Below the pieces are notes generated by a model. That model ran no database searches. It was not told the origin of the DNA and was given only the letters and a program-made list of their open reading frames with translations. From assembly GCA_035506575.1 (NCBI GenBank), contig DATJPD010000038.1, positions 7,712 through 71,711 of the forward strand: a stretch of 64,000 bases of DNA. Reading direction: 5' to 3'. This DNA is from DATJPD01 sp035506575 (GTDB lineage: Bacteria > Pseudomonadota > Alphaproteobacteria > CACIAM-22H2). Shown here in pieces: positions 16,848 through 25,521 of the stretch (position 1 is the first letter of the stretch; each line of letters starts with the position of its first letter). Made by a program: the position numbers and the translations under genes.

Positions 16848-17963
16848 GTGAGGGGCAGGGCCACCAAGCGGATCGGGCTCGCCATCATCGGCGGCGGGCG
16901 GGTCGGACTGTTCCGTGGCGAGGTGGCGGCGCGTCATCCCGCTGTCGACTGGATCGGCCTCGCCGAGATCAAGCACAACCGCGGCGGCGACGTGGCTGCG
17001 AAGATCGAGGCCGATTTCGTCACGACGGATTACCGTGAGCTGCTCAAGCGGCCGGAGGTCACGGCGGTGATCGTCGCGACCGACGAGCATCTGCATGTGG
17101 AGCCGGTGCTCGCCGCGATCGAGCGCGGCTTCCCCATGATGATCGAGAAGCCGCTGGCGACGCAGCTTGCCGAGTCCGAGCGCGTGTTGAAGGCGATCCA
17201 GGCGGCGAAGGTCGACGCCGTCGTCGGATACACCCAACGCTTCCGCCGCCGCTGGCTCGCGGCCAAGGAAAAGGTCAGGAGCGGCGCTCTGGGCGAGGTG
17301 ACGCTCGTGACGTCGCGCGCGTTCATGAACCGCCTGGTTGCGATCGACAATTATCGCCGCACCGACAAGCCGGAGACCATCTCGCCCATGGTGATCTCGG
17401 GCACGCATGCGCTCGACATCGTCATGTGGATGATGGAGGGCAAGACGCCCGTCGAAGCCTACGCGCGCTCGGTCGACAAGGTGCTGGGGCCCGAATACCG
17501 GGGGATCGACGCCACGGCCGGCATGATCACGATGAGCGACGGCAGCGTCTATCACTGCAGCATCTCGTGGGGACTGCCGGTGACCTGGCCGGCGGCGGTC
17601 TACAGTCTCGAGGTCGGCGTCAACGGGACAACGGGGGTGCTGACCATCGACGACACGCACCGGGACATCGTGCTGGCGGTGAGCGCGCCGCAATCCGAAG
17701 GCTACGCGCCGGACAAGACGCGGCTGGTCGATTTCATGGGCAGCTATCCGCCGGGCGACATGGCGCTGGGCGAGCTGCGCGGGCCGATGCGCGATGAGAC
17801 CGAGCAGTGGCTCAACCGTGTCGCCTTGGGCCTGCCGACGCAGCACGCCACGGCGGCCGAGGCGCATAACCGGCTGATGCTCACCAAGGCGCTCGACCTG
17901 TCGGCGCGGCTCAAGCGGCCGGTGAAGCTGCCGATCACGCCCGACGACGAAAACCAGCGCTGA
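16848..17963 (+). CDS. Gfo/Idh/MocA family oxidoreductase
   Basis: NAD(P)-dependent dehydrogenase of 371 residues, usually acting on sugars, inositols or phthalate-like diols. The Rossmann motif LAIIGGGRVG is at residues 11-20, the EKP motif (Glu100-Lys-Pro) follows, and the substrate-side histidine is in SGTHALDIVM. The start is a GTG with AGGAG seven bases upstream. It begins a plus-strand run of four genes (this, a TctC receptor, a second Gfo/Idh protein, an amidohydrolase) with gaps of 1-30 bases, so one operon is likely. Confidence 0.92.
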   Translation: MRGRATKRIGLAIIGGGRVGLFRGEVAARHPAVDWIGLAEIKHNRGGDVAAKIEADFVTTDYRELLKRPEVTAVIVATDEHLHVEPVLAAIERGFPMMIEKPLATQLAESERVLKAIQAAKVDAVVGYTQRFRRRWLAAKEKVRSGALGEVTLVTSRAFMNRLVAIDNYRRTDKPETISPMVISGTHALDIVMWMMEGKTPVEAYARSVDKVLGPEYRGIDATAGMITMSDGSVYHCSISWGLPVTWPAAVYSLEVGVNGTTGVLTIDDTHRDIVLAVSAPQSEGYAPDKTRLVDFMGSYPPGDMALGELRGPMRDETEQWLNRVALGLPTQHATAAEAHNRLMLTKALDLSARLKRPVKLPITPDDENQR

Positions 17964-17992
17964 CGGGAAGAATAAAGGGGAGGGGACAACAA

Positions 17993-18973
17993 ATGTGGCA
18001 ACGACTGTGCCTCGCCGCGATGGCGGCGATGCTGGCGGCACCTGGTGCTTTCGCGCAAACCAATTATCCGACCAAGCCCATCCACGTGCTGATCCCCTTC
18101 GCACCGGGCGGGGCGTCGGACTTCGTCGCGCGCGTGATGCAGAACAAGCTCACCAGCGTCCTCGGACAGCAGATCGTCGTCGACAACCGGCCGGGGGCTG
18201 CCGGCGTTCTCGCCACCGAGCTGGTGGCGCACTCGGCGCCCGACGGCTACACGCTCTTCCTCGGCAATGTTGGCACGCTCGCGGTCAATGCGAGCGTGTT
18301 CGCGAGCCAGATGAAGGTCGATCCTGTCAAAGATCTCGCCGCTATCACGCTCGTCGCCGACACGCCCGACATTCTCATCGTGAAGAAGGATCTGCCGGTG
18401 AAGAGCGTGAAGGAGCTGGTGGCCTACGCCAAAGAGCGGCCCGGCAAGCTCAATTACGCTTCGCCCGGCAGCGGCAGCCTCAACCGGCTGGAGATGGAGC
18501 TGTTCCGCAAGATCGTCGGCGGCCTCGACATGGTGCACGTGCCTTATAAGGGCGGGGCCGGTCCGGCGGTCGCAGATCTGGTCGCCGGGCAGGACGAGAT
18601 GATGTTCACGACCTTGTCCTCGGCGATCGGGCAGGTGAAGGCAGGTACGGTGCGCGGGCTCGCGGTCACCACGGCCAAGCGCGTGCCGAGCGTCTCCGAC
18701 CTGCCGACCATGGTCGAGTCCGGCTATCCCGACATGGTCAGCAGCTCCTGGCAGGGAATGGTGGCGCCGGCCGGCACGCCGCAGCCCATCATCCAGAAGC
18801 TCTACGATGCTTTGATCCAGACCGTCTCGGACAAGGATGTCGCGGACCGTCTCGAGGCGGGCGGCGCCGGCGCGCGCACCAGCAAGTCCCCGGCCGAGTT
18901 CTCCCAGTACATGGCGGCCGAGCGCGAGCGCTGGGCAGTCGTGGTCAAAGAGTCGGGGGCTACGGCAGACTAG
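17993..18973 (+). CDS. Bug/TctC-family tripartite tricarboxylate receptor
   Basis: Periplasmic receptor of 326 residues with a Sec signal (cleavage after APGAFA) and mature start TNYPTKPIHVLIPFAPGG. VDNRPGAAGVLATELVA, PDGYTLFLGN and LNYASPGSGSLNRLEMEL fit the family. A strong AGGGGAGGGG precedes the ATG. It is embedded between two Gfo/Idh dehydrogenase genes, which links its ligand to their substrate. No TctA or TctB is nearby. Confidence 0.94.
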   Translation: MWQRLCLAAMAAMLAAPGAFAQTNYPTKPIHVLIPFAPGGASDFVARVMQNKLTSVLGQQIVVDNRPGAAGVLATELVAHSAPDGYTLFLGNVGTLAVNASVFASQMKVDPVKDLAAITLVADTPDILIVKKDLPVKSVKELVAYAKERPGKLNYASPGSGSLNRLEMELFRKIVGGLDMVHVPYKGGAGPAVADLVAGQDEMMFTTLSSAIGQVKAGTVRGLAVTTAKRVPSVSDLPTMVESGYPDMVSSSWQGMVAPAGTPQPIIQKLYDALIQTVSDKDVADRLEAGGAGARTSKSPAEFSQYMAAERERWAVVVKESGATAD

Positions 18974-18974
18974 C

Positions 18975-19979
18975 ATGGCAGTCCTCAACGCAGCCGTCGT
19001 GGGCCTCGGATGGTGGGGCAAGACCATCGTCGAGGGCATGAAGGACAGCTCGAAGCTGCGCGTCGTGCGCGCGGTCGGCAACGTGAACCCGGCCGCGGCC
19101 GAGTATGCGCGGGCGCAGGGCCTCGCGTATTCGACGAACTACGAGGATGCGCTCACCGATCCGGCGGTCGGTGCGGTCATCCTGTGCACGCCGAACCTGC
19201 AGCATGTCGACCAGGTCGTTCGCGCGGCAGCGGCCGGCAAGCATGTGTTTTGCGAAAAGCCGCTCGCCATGGACCGCAGGGGGGCGCAAGCCTGTGTGGA
19301 CGCCTGCAACCGCGCCCGCGTCATTCTGGGCGTCGGCCACGAGCGCAGGTTCGAGCCGCCGATACTCGAACTGCAGAAGCTCGCAGCCTCGGGCGCGCTC
19401 GGCACGCTGCTGCAGGTGGAAGCCAATTTCAGCCAGGACAAGTTCCTGGGCTTGCCGGCGGACAATTGGCGCGGCTCCCCGCGCGAAGCGCCGGCCGGCC
19501 CGATGACCGCGACCGGCATCCACCTGCTCGACCTCGCGGTGAGCTTCTTGGGCGCTCCTGCGCGCGTGTTCGTGAACGTGCGCCAGCTCGGAAGCCAGCT
19601 CAAGAACGGCGACACCTTGGGGGCGCTCGTCACGTTCAAGAGCGGAGCCAACGCGCTGCTCACGGCGATCCTTGCCACGCCCTATTTCGGGCGTTTCTGT
19701 CTGTTCGGCAGCCAGGGTTGGGCCGAGGTGCGCGACAAGAGCCACCCGGACAAGCCGACCGGCTCGACCCTGACCGTGTGCCTGCGCGGGCAGGAGCCGA
19801 CGGCGACCGACTATCCGCCGGTCTTTGCCGTGCGCCGCAACCTCGAGGCGTTCGCCGACGCGGTCGCGAGCCGCGCGTCCTATCCGATGCCGCAGAGCGA
19901 GATGGTCGCCAACATCGCCGCCCTCGAAGCGATCTTCAAATCCGCCGAAAGCGGCAACGTCGAAGACGTCGAATCATAA
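18975..19979 (+). CDS. Gfo/Idh/MocA family oxidoreductase
   Basis: Second dehydrogenase of this family in the operon, 334 residues. The Rossmann motif is AAVVGLGWWG, the EKP motif is Glu94-Lys95-Pro96, and the histidine block is TGIHLLDLAV. The ATG is one base after the TctC stop, so it is translationally coupled. It is only distantly similar to the protein at 16848-17963, which points to successive steps on one compound rather than a recent duplication. Confidence 0.93.
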   Translation: MAVLNAAVVGLGWWGKTIVEGMKDSSKLRVVRAVGNVNPAAAEYARAQGLAYSTNYEDALTDPAVGAVILCTPNLQHVDQVVRAAAAGKHVFCEKPLAMDRRGAQACVDACNRARVILGVGHERRFEPPILELQKLAASGALGTLLQVEANFSQDKFLGLPADNWRGSPREAPAGPMTATGIHLLDLAVSFLGAPARVFVNVRQLGSQLKNGDTLGALVTFKSGANALLTAILATPYFGRFCLFGSQGWAEVRDKSHPDKPTGSTLTVCLRGQEPTATDYPPVFAVRRNLEAFADAVASRASYPMPQSEMVANIAALEAIFKSAESGNVEDVES

Positions 19980-19992
19980 GGAGCACCGAAAG

Positions 19993-21003
19993 ATGCCTGC
20001 ACCACGCAAGCCGGGAGTCCCGGTCATCGACACGCACGCCCACTGGTTCCCCGCCGAATGGGTGAAGCTGATCGAGACCGACGGCCCGAAGAACGGCGCC
20101 AGGCTCGGCCGCAACGACAAGGGCCACCCGACCTTCATCACCGAGAAGATGGTGCAGACCTTTGCCCCCGCCTTCATCGACCTCGATCTGCGCCTGACGG
20201 CGATGGACGACACGGGCGTGGACGTGCACGCGCTGTCCCTGACCTCGCCGATGGTCTACTGGGCGCCGCCGGCGTTCGGCCTGGCGCTGTCGCAGTGCTA
20301 CAACGACGCCGCTTCGCAGGCGCACGCAAAGCACCCGAAGCGCCTGCTCGGCATGGCGATGCTGCCGATGCAGGCGCCGGACCTGGCCCTCAAGGAGGTC
20401 GAGCGTGCCGCGAAGCTGCCGGGCCTGCGCGGCGTCTATATGGCGACCAACATCAACGGCACCGAGCTCGACGACAAGTCGTTCTGGCCGATCTACGCCA
20501 AATGCGAACAGCTCGGCTGGCCGATCTTCCTGCATCCGGTCGACACGATCGGCATGGATCGCACGAAAAAATATTACCTGCGCAACCTGCTGGGCAATCC
20601 CTACGACAGCGGGGTCGCCGCCGCGCACATCATCTTTGGCGGCGTGCTCGATGAGTTCCCGAAGCTCGAGATCATGCTGCCGCATGCCGGCGGCACCTAT
20701 CCGGCGCTGGTCGGGCGGCTCGACCGCGGCACGCAGGTGCGCCCCGAGCTCAAGCACATGAAGCAGCCGCCGAGTGCCTATCTGCGCCGCTTCACCTACG
20801 ACACGATCGGCCACAACGACCAGATCGTGATGAACCTGATCCGCCTGGTGGGCGCCGACCGGGTGATGCTCGGCAGCGATTATTGCTTCGATATGGGCTA
20901 CGAGAGGCCGGTCGACGTGGTCGAGCGGCTCACCGACCTGCCCACCTCCGAGCGCGACCTGATCCTCGGCAAGACGGCGGCGAAACTGCTGCGGGTCAGC
21001 TGA
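19993..21003 (+). CDS. amidohydrolase family protein (ACMSD-like)
   Basis: Metal-dependent hydrolase or decarboxylase of 336 residues in the Amidohydro_2 group related to 2-amino-3-carboxymuconate semialdehyde decarboxylase. Metal ligands are His15-x-His17 (DTHAHW), the histidine in IFLHPVDT, another in LPHAGG and the aspartate in LGSDYCFDMG. AAGGAG precedes the ATG. It closes the four-gene operon and its 3' end overlaps the convergent VOC gene by 8 bases. A paralogue is encoded at 36217-37314. The reaction could be decarboxylation or C-C/C-N hydrolysis. Confidence 0.92.
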   Translation: MPAPRKPGVPVIDTHAHWFPAEWVKLIETDGPKNGARLGRNDKGHPTFITEKMVQTFAPAFIDLDLRLTAMDDTGVDVHALSLTSPMVYWAPPAFGLALSQCYNDAASQAHAKHPKRLLGMAMLPMQAPDLALKEVERAAKLPGLRGVYMATNINGTELDDKSFWPIYAKCEQLGWPIFLHPVDTIGMDRTKKYYLRNLLGNPYDSGVAAAHIIFGGVLDEFPKLEIMLPHAGGTYPALVGRLDRGTQVRPELKHMKQPPSAYLRRFTYDTIGHNDQIVMNLIRLVGADRVMLGSDYCFDMGYERPVDVVERLTDLPTSERDLILGKTAAKLLRVS

Positions 21004-21451
21004 GGCTCGCCGCGGTCAGCTCGGGCTCGATGCCGGCGGCTTCCGCGCCGTCGTAATTGAGCTCGACCTTCACCTCGTTCGGATCGAACAGGAAGATCTG
21101 GAACAGCCCCTGGTCGTCGACGCGCCGGGTCTTGAACGGCGCGCCGACCGCCTCGAGATGCGCCATCATGGCCTTGAGCCCGGTGCAGCGGAACGCCACG
21201 TGGTCGATCACGCCGGTGCCGGACAGCGCCGTCGATTGCTGGCCGAGATAGCGCATGCGGTTCTCGCTCACGTTGGACCCGCCTTCGGTGATGTGGATCA
21301 CGTCGCGGTCTCCGGCATAAAGCCACTTCACCGGGATCTTGAAGTCCGGGTGCTCGCCGTCGCGCAGGCCCAGTACGCGCACGTACCATGCGGCCGTGGC
21401 CTCGATGTCGGCGCACTGGATCAGGAAATGCTCGAGATGGCTGACGGGCAT
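20996..21451 (-). CDS. VOC superfamily (glyoxalase/dioxygenase-fold) protein
   Basis: A 151-residue metal-dependent VOC protein of the glyoxalase/bleomycin-resistance type. The start PVSHLEHFLIQCADIEATAAWYVRVLGL, the midpoint VIDHVAFRC and the C-terminal DPNEVKVELNY supply the usual two histidines and a glutamate as metal ligands. It is convergent with the amidohydrolase operon, and a DUF1330 gene lies upstream in the same direction. The reaction is unknown; isomerase, lyase or dioxygenase are possible. Confidence 0.88.
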   Translation of the reverse strand: MPVSHLEHFLIQCADIEATAAWYVRVLGLRDGEHPDFKIPVKWLYAGDRDVIHITEGGSNVSENRMRYLGQQSTALSGTGVIDHVAFRCTGLKAMMAHLEAVGAPFKTRRVDDQGLFQIFLFDPNEVKVELNYDGAEAAGIEPELTAASLS

Positions 21452-21461
21452 GCTGTGCTCC

Positions 21462-21764
21462 CTATTTCGTGGCGTCCCCTGATTCGACGATCACCAGCTC
21501 GACCTCGCCGCCGCCGTCGCGCCGGTGTGCCGCCGCGGCCTGATATTCGCGCGAGTTGAAGCAGCCGACAGCCTCGTCGAACGTGGGAAACTCGATCACC
21601 ACGAAGCGCGTGAACAGCTTCGGCCCTTCGAGGATCTGAAAGCGCCCGCCGCGTGCCAGCACCTTGCCGTGATGGGTCTTCATGATGCCGGGGATCTGGT
21701 CGGTATAGCGCTTGTACTTTTCGGCATCGGTGATGTGCGAGCGGGCGCACCAATAGGCGGGCAT
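21462..21764 (-). CDS. DUF1330 family protein
   Basis: A 100-residue ferredoxin-like (dimeric alpha-beta barrel) protein. The pattern YWCARSHITDAEKYKRYTD, KVLARGGRFQILEG and RFVVIEFPTFDEAV is that of DUF1330. GGAGGAG precedes the ATG. It is 10 bases upstream of the VOC gene and probably co-transcribed. The function is unknown; the fold is shared with small monooxygenases and stress-responsive dimers. Confidence 0.88.
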   Translation of the reverse strand: MPAYWCARSHITDAEKYKRYTDQIPGIMKTHHGKVLARGGRFQILEGPKLFTRFVVIEFPTFDEAVGCFNSREYQAAAAHRRDGGGEVELVIVESGDATK

Positions 21765-21949
21765 CGGGATCTCCTCCGTATCGTTTGGCCACAAGACCGG
21801 CCCAGCTTGCCAAGTCCGCGGCCCGATTGCCACCGGCCGCGGTATCGGCGCCGCCACATTACGGAAAGTTCATGTCGGAGATTTAATCCACCCGTCACCG
21901 GCCCCTCATCCGGCTTCTCCACATATGACATGTCGAGAACGAGGGCCAC

Positions 21950-22480
21950 ATGTCCGCATCCAGTCCCGAAATCGCCGTGCCCCAGTCGCCCGGCTGGCTC
22001 AGCCGACTCCTCGAGTGGCTGCGCGCGTGGTCGGAGTTCGGCCGCGCGCCAGAGGTACCGTTCGACCACGCGGTCGCGGCCCTGCTTGTGCATGCGGCGA
22101 GCCTGCATGGGCCGGCGTCGCCGGTGCGCCGCGCGCGCATTGCGGCCTTGCTGCAGACCTATCTCGGTCGCGATCAGGCTGCCGCCGTTTCGCTGATCGA
22201 CGACGCGCGCCGCGAGGACGATCGCGCGGTCGATCTCCACCACTTTGCCCGCGTGGTGAACCGGATCCTGCCGCAGGAGGGCCGCCTCGCAGTTCTCGAC
22301 ATGGCCGCACAGGTCGCATTTGCCGAGGACGCGGGCGCCGACGAAGAGGGATTCCTGCGCCTTCTGGGCGGGCTGCTCGGCGTTTCCGATCACGACCGGG
22401 GCATCGTTCAGCATCGGGCGCGCCAATCATCATCAACGTCCACTTCCGAACACCAAGCCAAGGAGACTCGTCATGTCTGA
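21950..22480 (+). CDS. TerB-like tellurite-resistance-domain protein
   Basis: A 176-residue helical cytoplasmic protein of the TerB group. The core from about residue 35 to 150 (AVAALLVHAASLHG, REDDRAVDLHHFARVVNRIL, EEGFLRLLGGLLGVSDHDRG) matches the metal-binding TerB fold. It overlaps the protease start downstream by 8 bases, so the two are translationally coupled. It may serve in envelope or metal stress sensing rather than tellurite resistance, since no other ter gene is present. Confidence 0.85.
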   Translation: MSASSPEIAVPQSPGWLSRLLEWLRAWSEFGRAPEVPFDHAVAALLVHAASLHGPASPVRRARIAALLQTYLGRDQAAAVSLIDDARREDDRAVDLHHFARVVNRILPQEGRLAVLDMAAQVAFAEDAGADEEGFLRLLGGLLGVSDHDRGIVQHRARQSSSTSTSEHQAKETRHV

Positions 22481-23954
22481 GAATTCGCTTCGCCGGCGGA
22501 TGCGCCGGCCCACGTTTGCCGCTGCGTTGCTGGCCAGCACCATCTTTGCTGGCGGCGCCTTCGCCGGTCACGCCTGGTCGGCCGACCCGGCGCCGGCCAC
22601 TCCGCCGATCAGCGTGGCACCCTCGGCCGAGCAGCACGGGTTTGCGCCGCTCGTCTCGAAGGTGAAGGCCGCCGTCGTGAACATCGCGACCACCGAGACG
22701 CAGCCCCAGAGCCAGGGACCCGATCTCAGCCAGCTCCCGCCGGAGTTCCGGCAGTTCTTTCAACAGTTCGGCGGCGGCCGGCAGTTCCGGAACCAGGAGA
22801 ATGAGACCGTTCACGCGCTGGGCTCCGGATTCATCGTCGACCCGGCCGGCTACATCGTGACCAACAACCACGTGGTCGATCACGCGCACAAGATCACGGT
22901 CACCATCAACGACGGTACGAACTATCCGGCCAAGGTCGTCGGCCGCGACAGCAAGACCGACGTCGCGGTGCTGAAGATCGAGGCCGGCAAGGCACTGCCC
23001 TACGTCGCGTTCGGCGATTCGGACAAGGCCCAGGTCGGCGACTGGGTGGTCGCCGTCGGCAACCCGTTCGGCCTCGGCGGAACGGTGACGGCGGGCATCA
23101 TCTCGGCGCACGGCCGCAACATCAACGAAGGTCCCTATGACGACTTCCTGCAGATCGACGCGCCGATCAACCCGGGCAACTCCGGCGGTCCCTTGTTCAA
23201 CGAAGCCGGCCAGGTGATCGGCATCGACACCGCGATCTATTCGCCCAATGGCGGCAGCGTCGGCATCGGCTTCGCGATCCCGTCGAACATGGCCTCGAAG
23301 GTCGTGGCGCAGCTGCGCGAGCACGGCAAGATCGAGCGCGGCTGGCTCGGCGTCGAGATGCAGCAGATCACCCCGCCGCTGGCCAAGGCCATGGGCATGT
23401 CGGCACCCGAGGGCGTGCTGGTCGACAAGGTCGTGCCGAACTCGCCGTCGGTCGGCAAGCTCGAACAAGGGGACGTGATCACCGCGTTCAACGGCCAGAA
23501 GATCAAGGCCCCGCGCGATCTCGCGATGGACGTCGCCGAAGCCAAGGCCGGCAGCACGGCCAAGCTGTCGGTGGTCCGCAACGGCCACGACCAGACGGTC
23601 GACGTCGTGATCGCCAACCAGTCCAACGACAAGATGGCCTCGGCGGACAATTCGGCCCACGGCGAGAAGCTCGGCCTGGCATTGGCTCCGCTGACCGACG
23701 ACATGCGCAGCCAGCTCGGGCTCGATGACTCCGTGAAGGGTGCCGTGGTGGCCCAGGTGAAGCCCGGCAGCCCGGCGGATGAGAGCGGGATCCAGCCGAA
23801 CGACGTCATCACCACCGTCGGCGGCGATCACGTGACCTCGCCGGCGCAGGCGGCAGCACAGCTGCGGGCGGCCGAACACGCCAACAAGAAGTCGGTGCCC
23901 GTGCTCGTCATGCGGCAGGGCAGCCCTTACTACCTGGCGCTGCAGCTCGGTTAA
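22473..23954 (+). CDS. Do-family periplasmic serine protease (DegP/DegQ/HtrA-like)
   Basis: A 493-residue envelope quality-control protease. After an N-terminal membrane or signal segment (residues 12-33) come the trypsin-like domain with His133 (NNHVV), Asp163 (KTDVAVLKI) and Ser237 (GNSGGPL), then two PDZ domains at about 285-380 and 400-490. The long disordered Q-linker of DegP is short here. AAGGAG lies eight bases before the ATG. It is followed by a good terminator at 23983-24014. Whether it corresponds to DegP or DegQ cannot be decided from sequence alone. Confidence 0.95.
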   Translation: MSENSLRRRMRRPTFAAALLASTIFAGGAFAGHAWSADPAPATPPISVAPSAEQHGFAPLVSKVKAAVVNIATTETQPQSQGPDLSQLPPEFRQFFQQFGGGRQFRNQENETVHALGSGFIVDPAGYIVTNNHVVDHAHKITVTINDGTNYPAKVVGRDSKTDVAVLKIEAGKALPYVAFGDSDKAQVGDWVVAVGNPFGLGGTVTAGIISAHGRNINEGPYDDFLQIDAPINPGNSGGPLFNEAGQVIGIDTAIYSPNGGSVGIGFAIPSNMASKVVAQLREHGKIERGWLGVEMQQITPPLAKAMGMSAPEGVLVDKVVPNSPSVGKLEQGDVITAFNGQKIKAPRDLAMDVAEAKAGSTAKLSVVRNGHDQTVDVVIANQSNDKMASADNSAHGEKLGLALAPLTDDMRSQLGLDDSVKGAVVAQVKPGSPADESGIQPNDVITTVGGDHVTSPAQAAAQLRAAEHANKKSVPVLVMRQGSPYYLALQLG

Positions 23955-23982
23955 GCCCTCGACCGGACTGGAGCGGCAGCGG

Positions 23983-24014
23983 CGGCCGGGACGTCGGGGT
24001 CCCGGCCGTTACTG
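23983..24014 (+). terminator. Rho-independent terminator after the Do protease gene
   Basis: CGGCCGGGAC, loop GTCGGG, GTCCCGGCCG gives a perfect 10-bp stem starting 29 bases after the stop codon, followed by TTACTGTTTTGG. The T-rich tail is short but clear. It should end the TerB-protease transcript before the FAH gene. Confidence 0.75.
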
Positions 24015-24109
24015 TTTTGGAAACAATGTTTGGGCACGGTGGCGATCCGGAGTAAGGTAGCGCCGTTCCGGCCGCGCCGGATGCCAAAACATTTAGGGAT
24101 TCCAATACG

Positions 24110-24829
24110 ATGAAATACGTCATTGCGCCGCCGGCGCCGGTCGTCATCCCCGTCGTCGGCAGCGACGCCGTGTTCCCGGTCCGCCGCATCTGGTGCGTCG
24201 GCCGTAACTACGCCGACCACGCGCGCGAGATGGGGCACGACCCGAACCGCGAGCCGCCCTTCTTCTTTCAGAAGCCGACCGATTCCATCGTGGCGAACAA
24301 CGCCGCGATCGCGTACCCGCCGCAGACCAAGGACCTGCACCACGAGATCGAGCTCGTGGTCTGCCTCGGCACCGGCGGCGTCGACATTCCGGTCGACAAG
24401 GCGCTGAGCCACGTCTTCGGCTATGCGGTCGGGCTCGACATGACGCGGCGCGACCTGCAGACCGACGCCAAGAAGCTGCAGCGCCCGTGGGAGATGGGCA
24501 AGAGCTTCGATGAATCCTGCCCCGTGTCGGCGATCCAGCCGGCGACCAAGATCGGCCATCCGAGCAAAGGCGCCATCTGGGTCAAGGTCAACGGCCAGAC
24601 GAAGCAGCAGGGCGATCTCAACCAGCAGATCTGGCGCGTCGAGGAGACGATCGCTTACCTCTCGACCTATGTGCGGCTCGAGGCCGGCGACATCATCCTC
24701 AACGGCACGCCGGCCGGCGTCGGTCCGTGCAAGGCGGGCGACAAGCTGGACGGCCATATCGACGGCGTCGGCGACCTTTCGGTCAGCTACGTCGCGGCGA
24801 AGACCAAGGCCGCGCAGGCCGCGGAGTAA
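24110..24829 (+). CDS. fumarylacetoacetate hydrolase family protein
   Basis: A 239-residue Mg-dependent enzyme of the FAH C-terminal-domain family. The block VGRNYADHAREMG, the acidic metal ligands in LHHEIELVV and GLDMTRRDLQ, and NGTPAGVGP are typical. The family includes acylpyruvases, oxaloacetate decarboxylases and hydratases of aromatic meta-cleavage. Length and motifs are closest to the acylpyruvase/maleylpyruvate hydrolase (YcgM/FAHD1) type. The gene is monocistronic, flanked by hairpins at 23983 and 24847. Confidence 0.92.
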   Translation: MKYVIAPPAPVVIPVVGSDAVFPVRRIWCVGRNYADHAREMGHDPNREPPFFFQKPTDSIVANNAAIAYPPQTKDLHHEIELVVCLGTGGVDIPVDKALSHVFGYAVGLDMTRRDLQTDAKKLQRPWEMGKSFDESCPVSAIQPATKIGHPSKGAIWVKVNGQTKQQGDLNQQIWRVEETIAYLSTYVRLEAGDIILNGTPAGVGPCKAGDKLDGHIDGVGDLSVSYVAAKTKAAQAAE

Positions 24830-24846
24830 CCGCGCTCACAGATATC

Positions 24847-24876
24847 CGCCCGCGCCGGCTGTTGCTCGCGCGGGCG
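24847..24876. terminator. convergent-gene hairpin between the FAH and lipoprotein genes
   Basis: CGCCCGCGC and GCGCGGGCG are separated by 12 bases: a 9-bp perfect stem within the 62-bp space between two converging genes. It could terminate in both directions. No long T run is present on either side. Confidence 0.55.
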
Positions 24877-24891
24877 AATACTGGATTTCGA

Positions 24892-25452
24892 TCATCGTGC
24901 GGGCGGATTGTTGTTGGGCGGTGGCTGATTGTTCGGCGCGCCCGCTGACGGGTTCGCGTTCGGGCTCTGATTGGGCGGCACCGCACTCGTCTGTGGATTG
25001 GCCGGCGGGTTGCCTGGCGCCGGCTGTTCCGCCGTCTGCGGTTGGTCCTGCGGCTGCTTGGCCTGAGCAGTCTGCAGACGCTGCTGGGTCGCGTCGTTGA
25101 GCGCTCCAGTCCGCGGCAGTTTGTTGTCGGATTGGAACTTGTCGACTGCCGCGATGGTCTGTCGTCCGTAGAGACCATCGACGCGACCTTGGTACAGGCC
25201 CAGATCCTTCAGCTTCTGCTGCGCCTCACGAACTTGTTGATTGGTCGGACCGGCTGCGCCGCTGCGATCTGCGGGCGTACCCGCATTCGCCGTTGCCGGG
25301 GTGATGGTGCCGGCCTGCGGATCGGTCGTGACGGGGGCCATCTGGCGCTGTGCGGTGGTCCGTTCATCATCCCCGCCAAACCAGCTGCAGCCGGCGATCG
25401 TAACGATAACGGCGAGCCCCGCGCCCAGCGGGGCAATCCATGACGTGCGCAT
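24892..25452 (-). CDS. peptidoglycan-binding domain lipoprotein
   Basis: A 186-residue lipoprotein. The N-terminal segment ends in the lipobox IAGC, so it should be acylated at the cysteine near residue 21. A PG_binding_1 domain spans about residues 70-125 (REAQQKLKDLGLYQGRVDGL, then TIAAVDKFQSDNKL). The last 55 residues are a low-complexity tail rich in Pro, Asn and Gln (NPPANPQTSAVPPNQSPNAN). GAGGAGG precedes the ATG. It likely tethers to or senses the cell wall; no enzymatic domain is visible. Confidence 0.88.
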   Translation of the reverse strand: MRTSWIAPLGAGLAVIVTIAGCSWFGGDDERTTAQRQMAPVTTDPQAGTITPATANAGTPADRSGAAGPTNQQVREAQQKLKDLGLYQGRVDGLYGRQTIAAVDKFQSDNKLPRTGALNDATQQRLQTAQAKQPQDQPQTAEQPAPGNPPANPQTSAVPPNQSPNANPSAGAPNNQPPPNNNPPAR

Positions 25453-25521
25453 GCTTTTGCCTCCTCGAAAGTCCCCCGCCGTACCTCTGGCGAACACCGG
25501 CTGGAGGCGAGCGTTCCCGTA

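Noticed and set aside
21816..21842. An inverted repeat CCGCGGCC ... GGCCGCGG upstream of the DUF1330 gene.
   Set aside because: Only GC bases with an 11-base loop in a GC-rich context; not distinguishable from chance.
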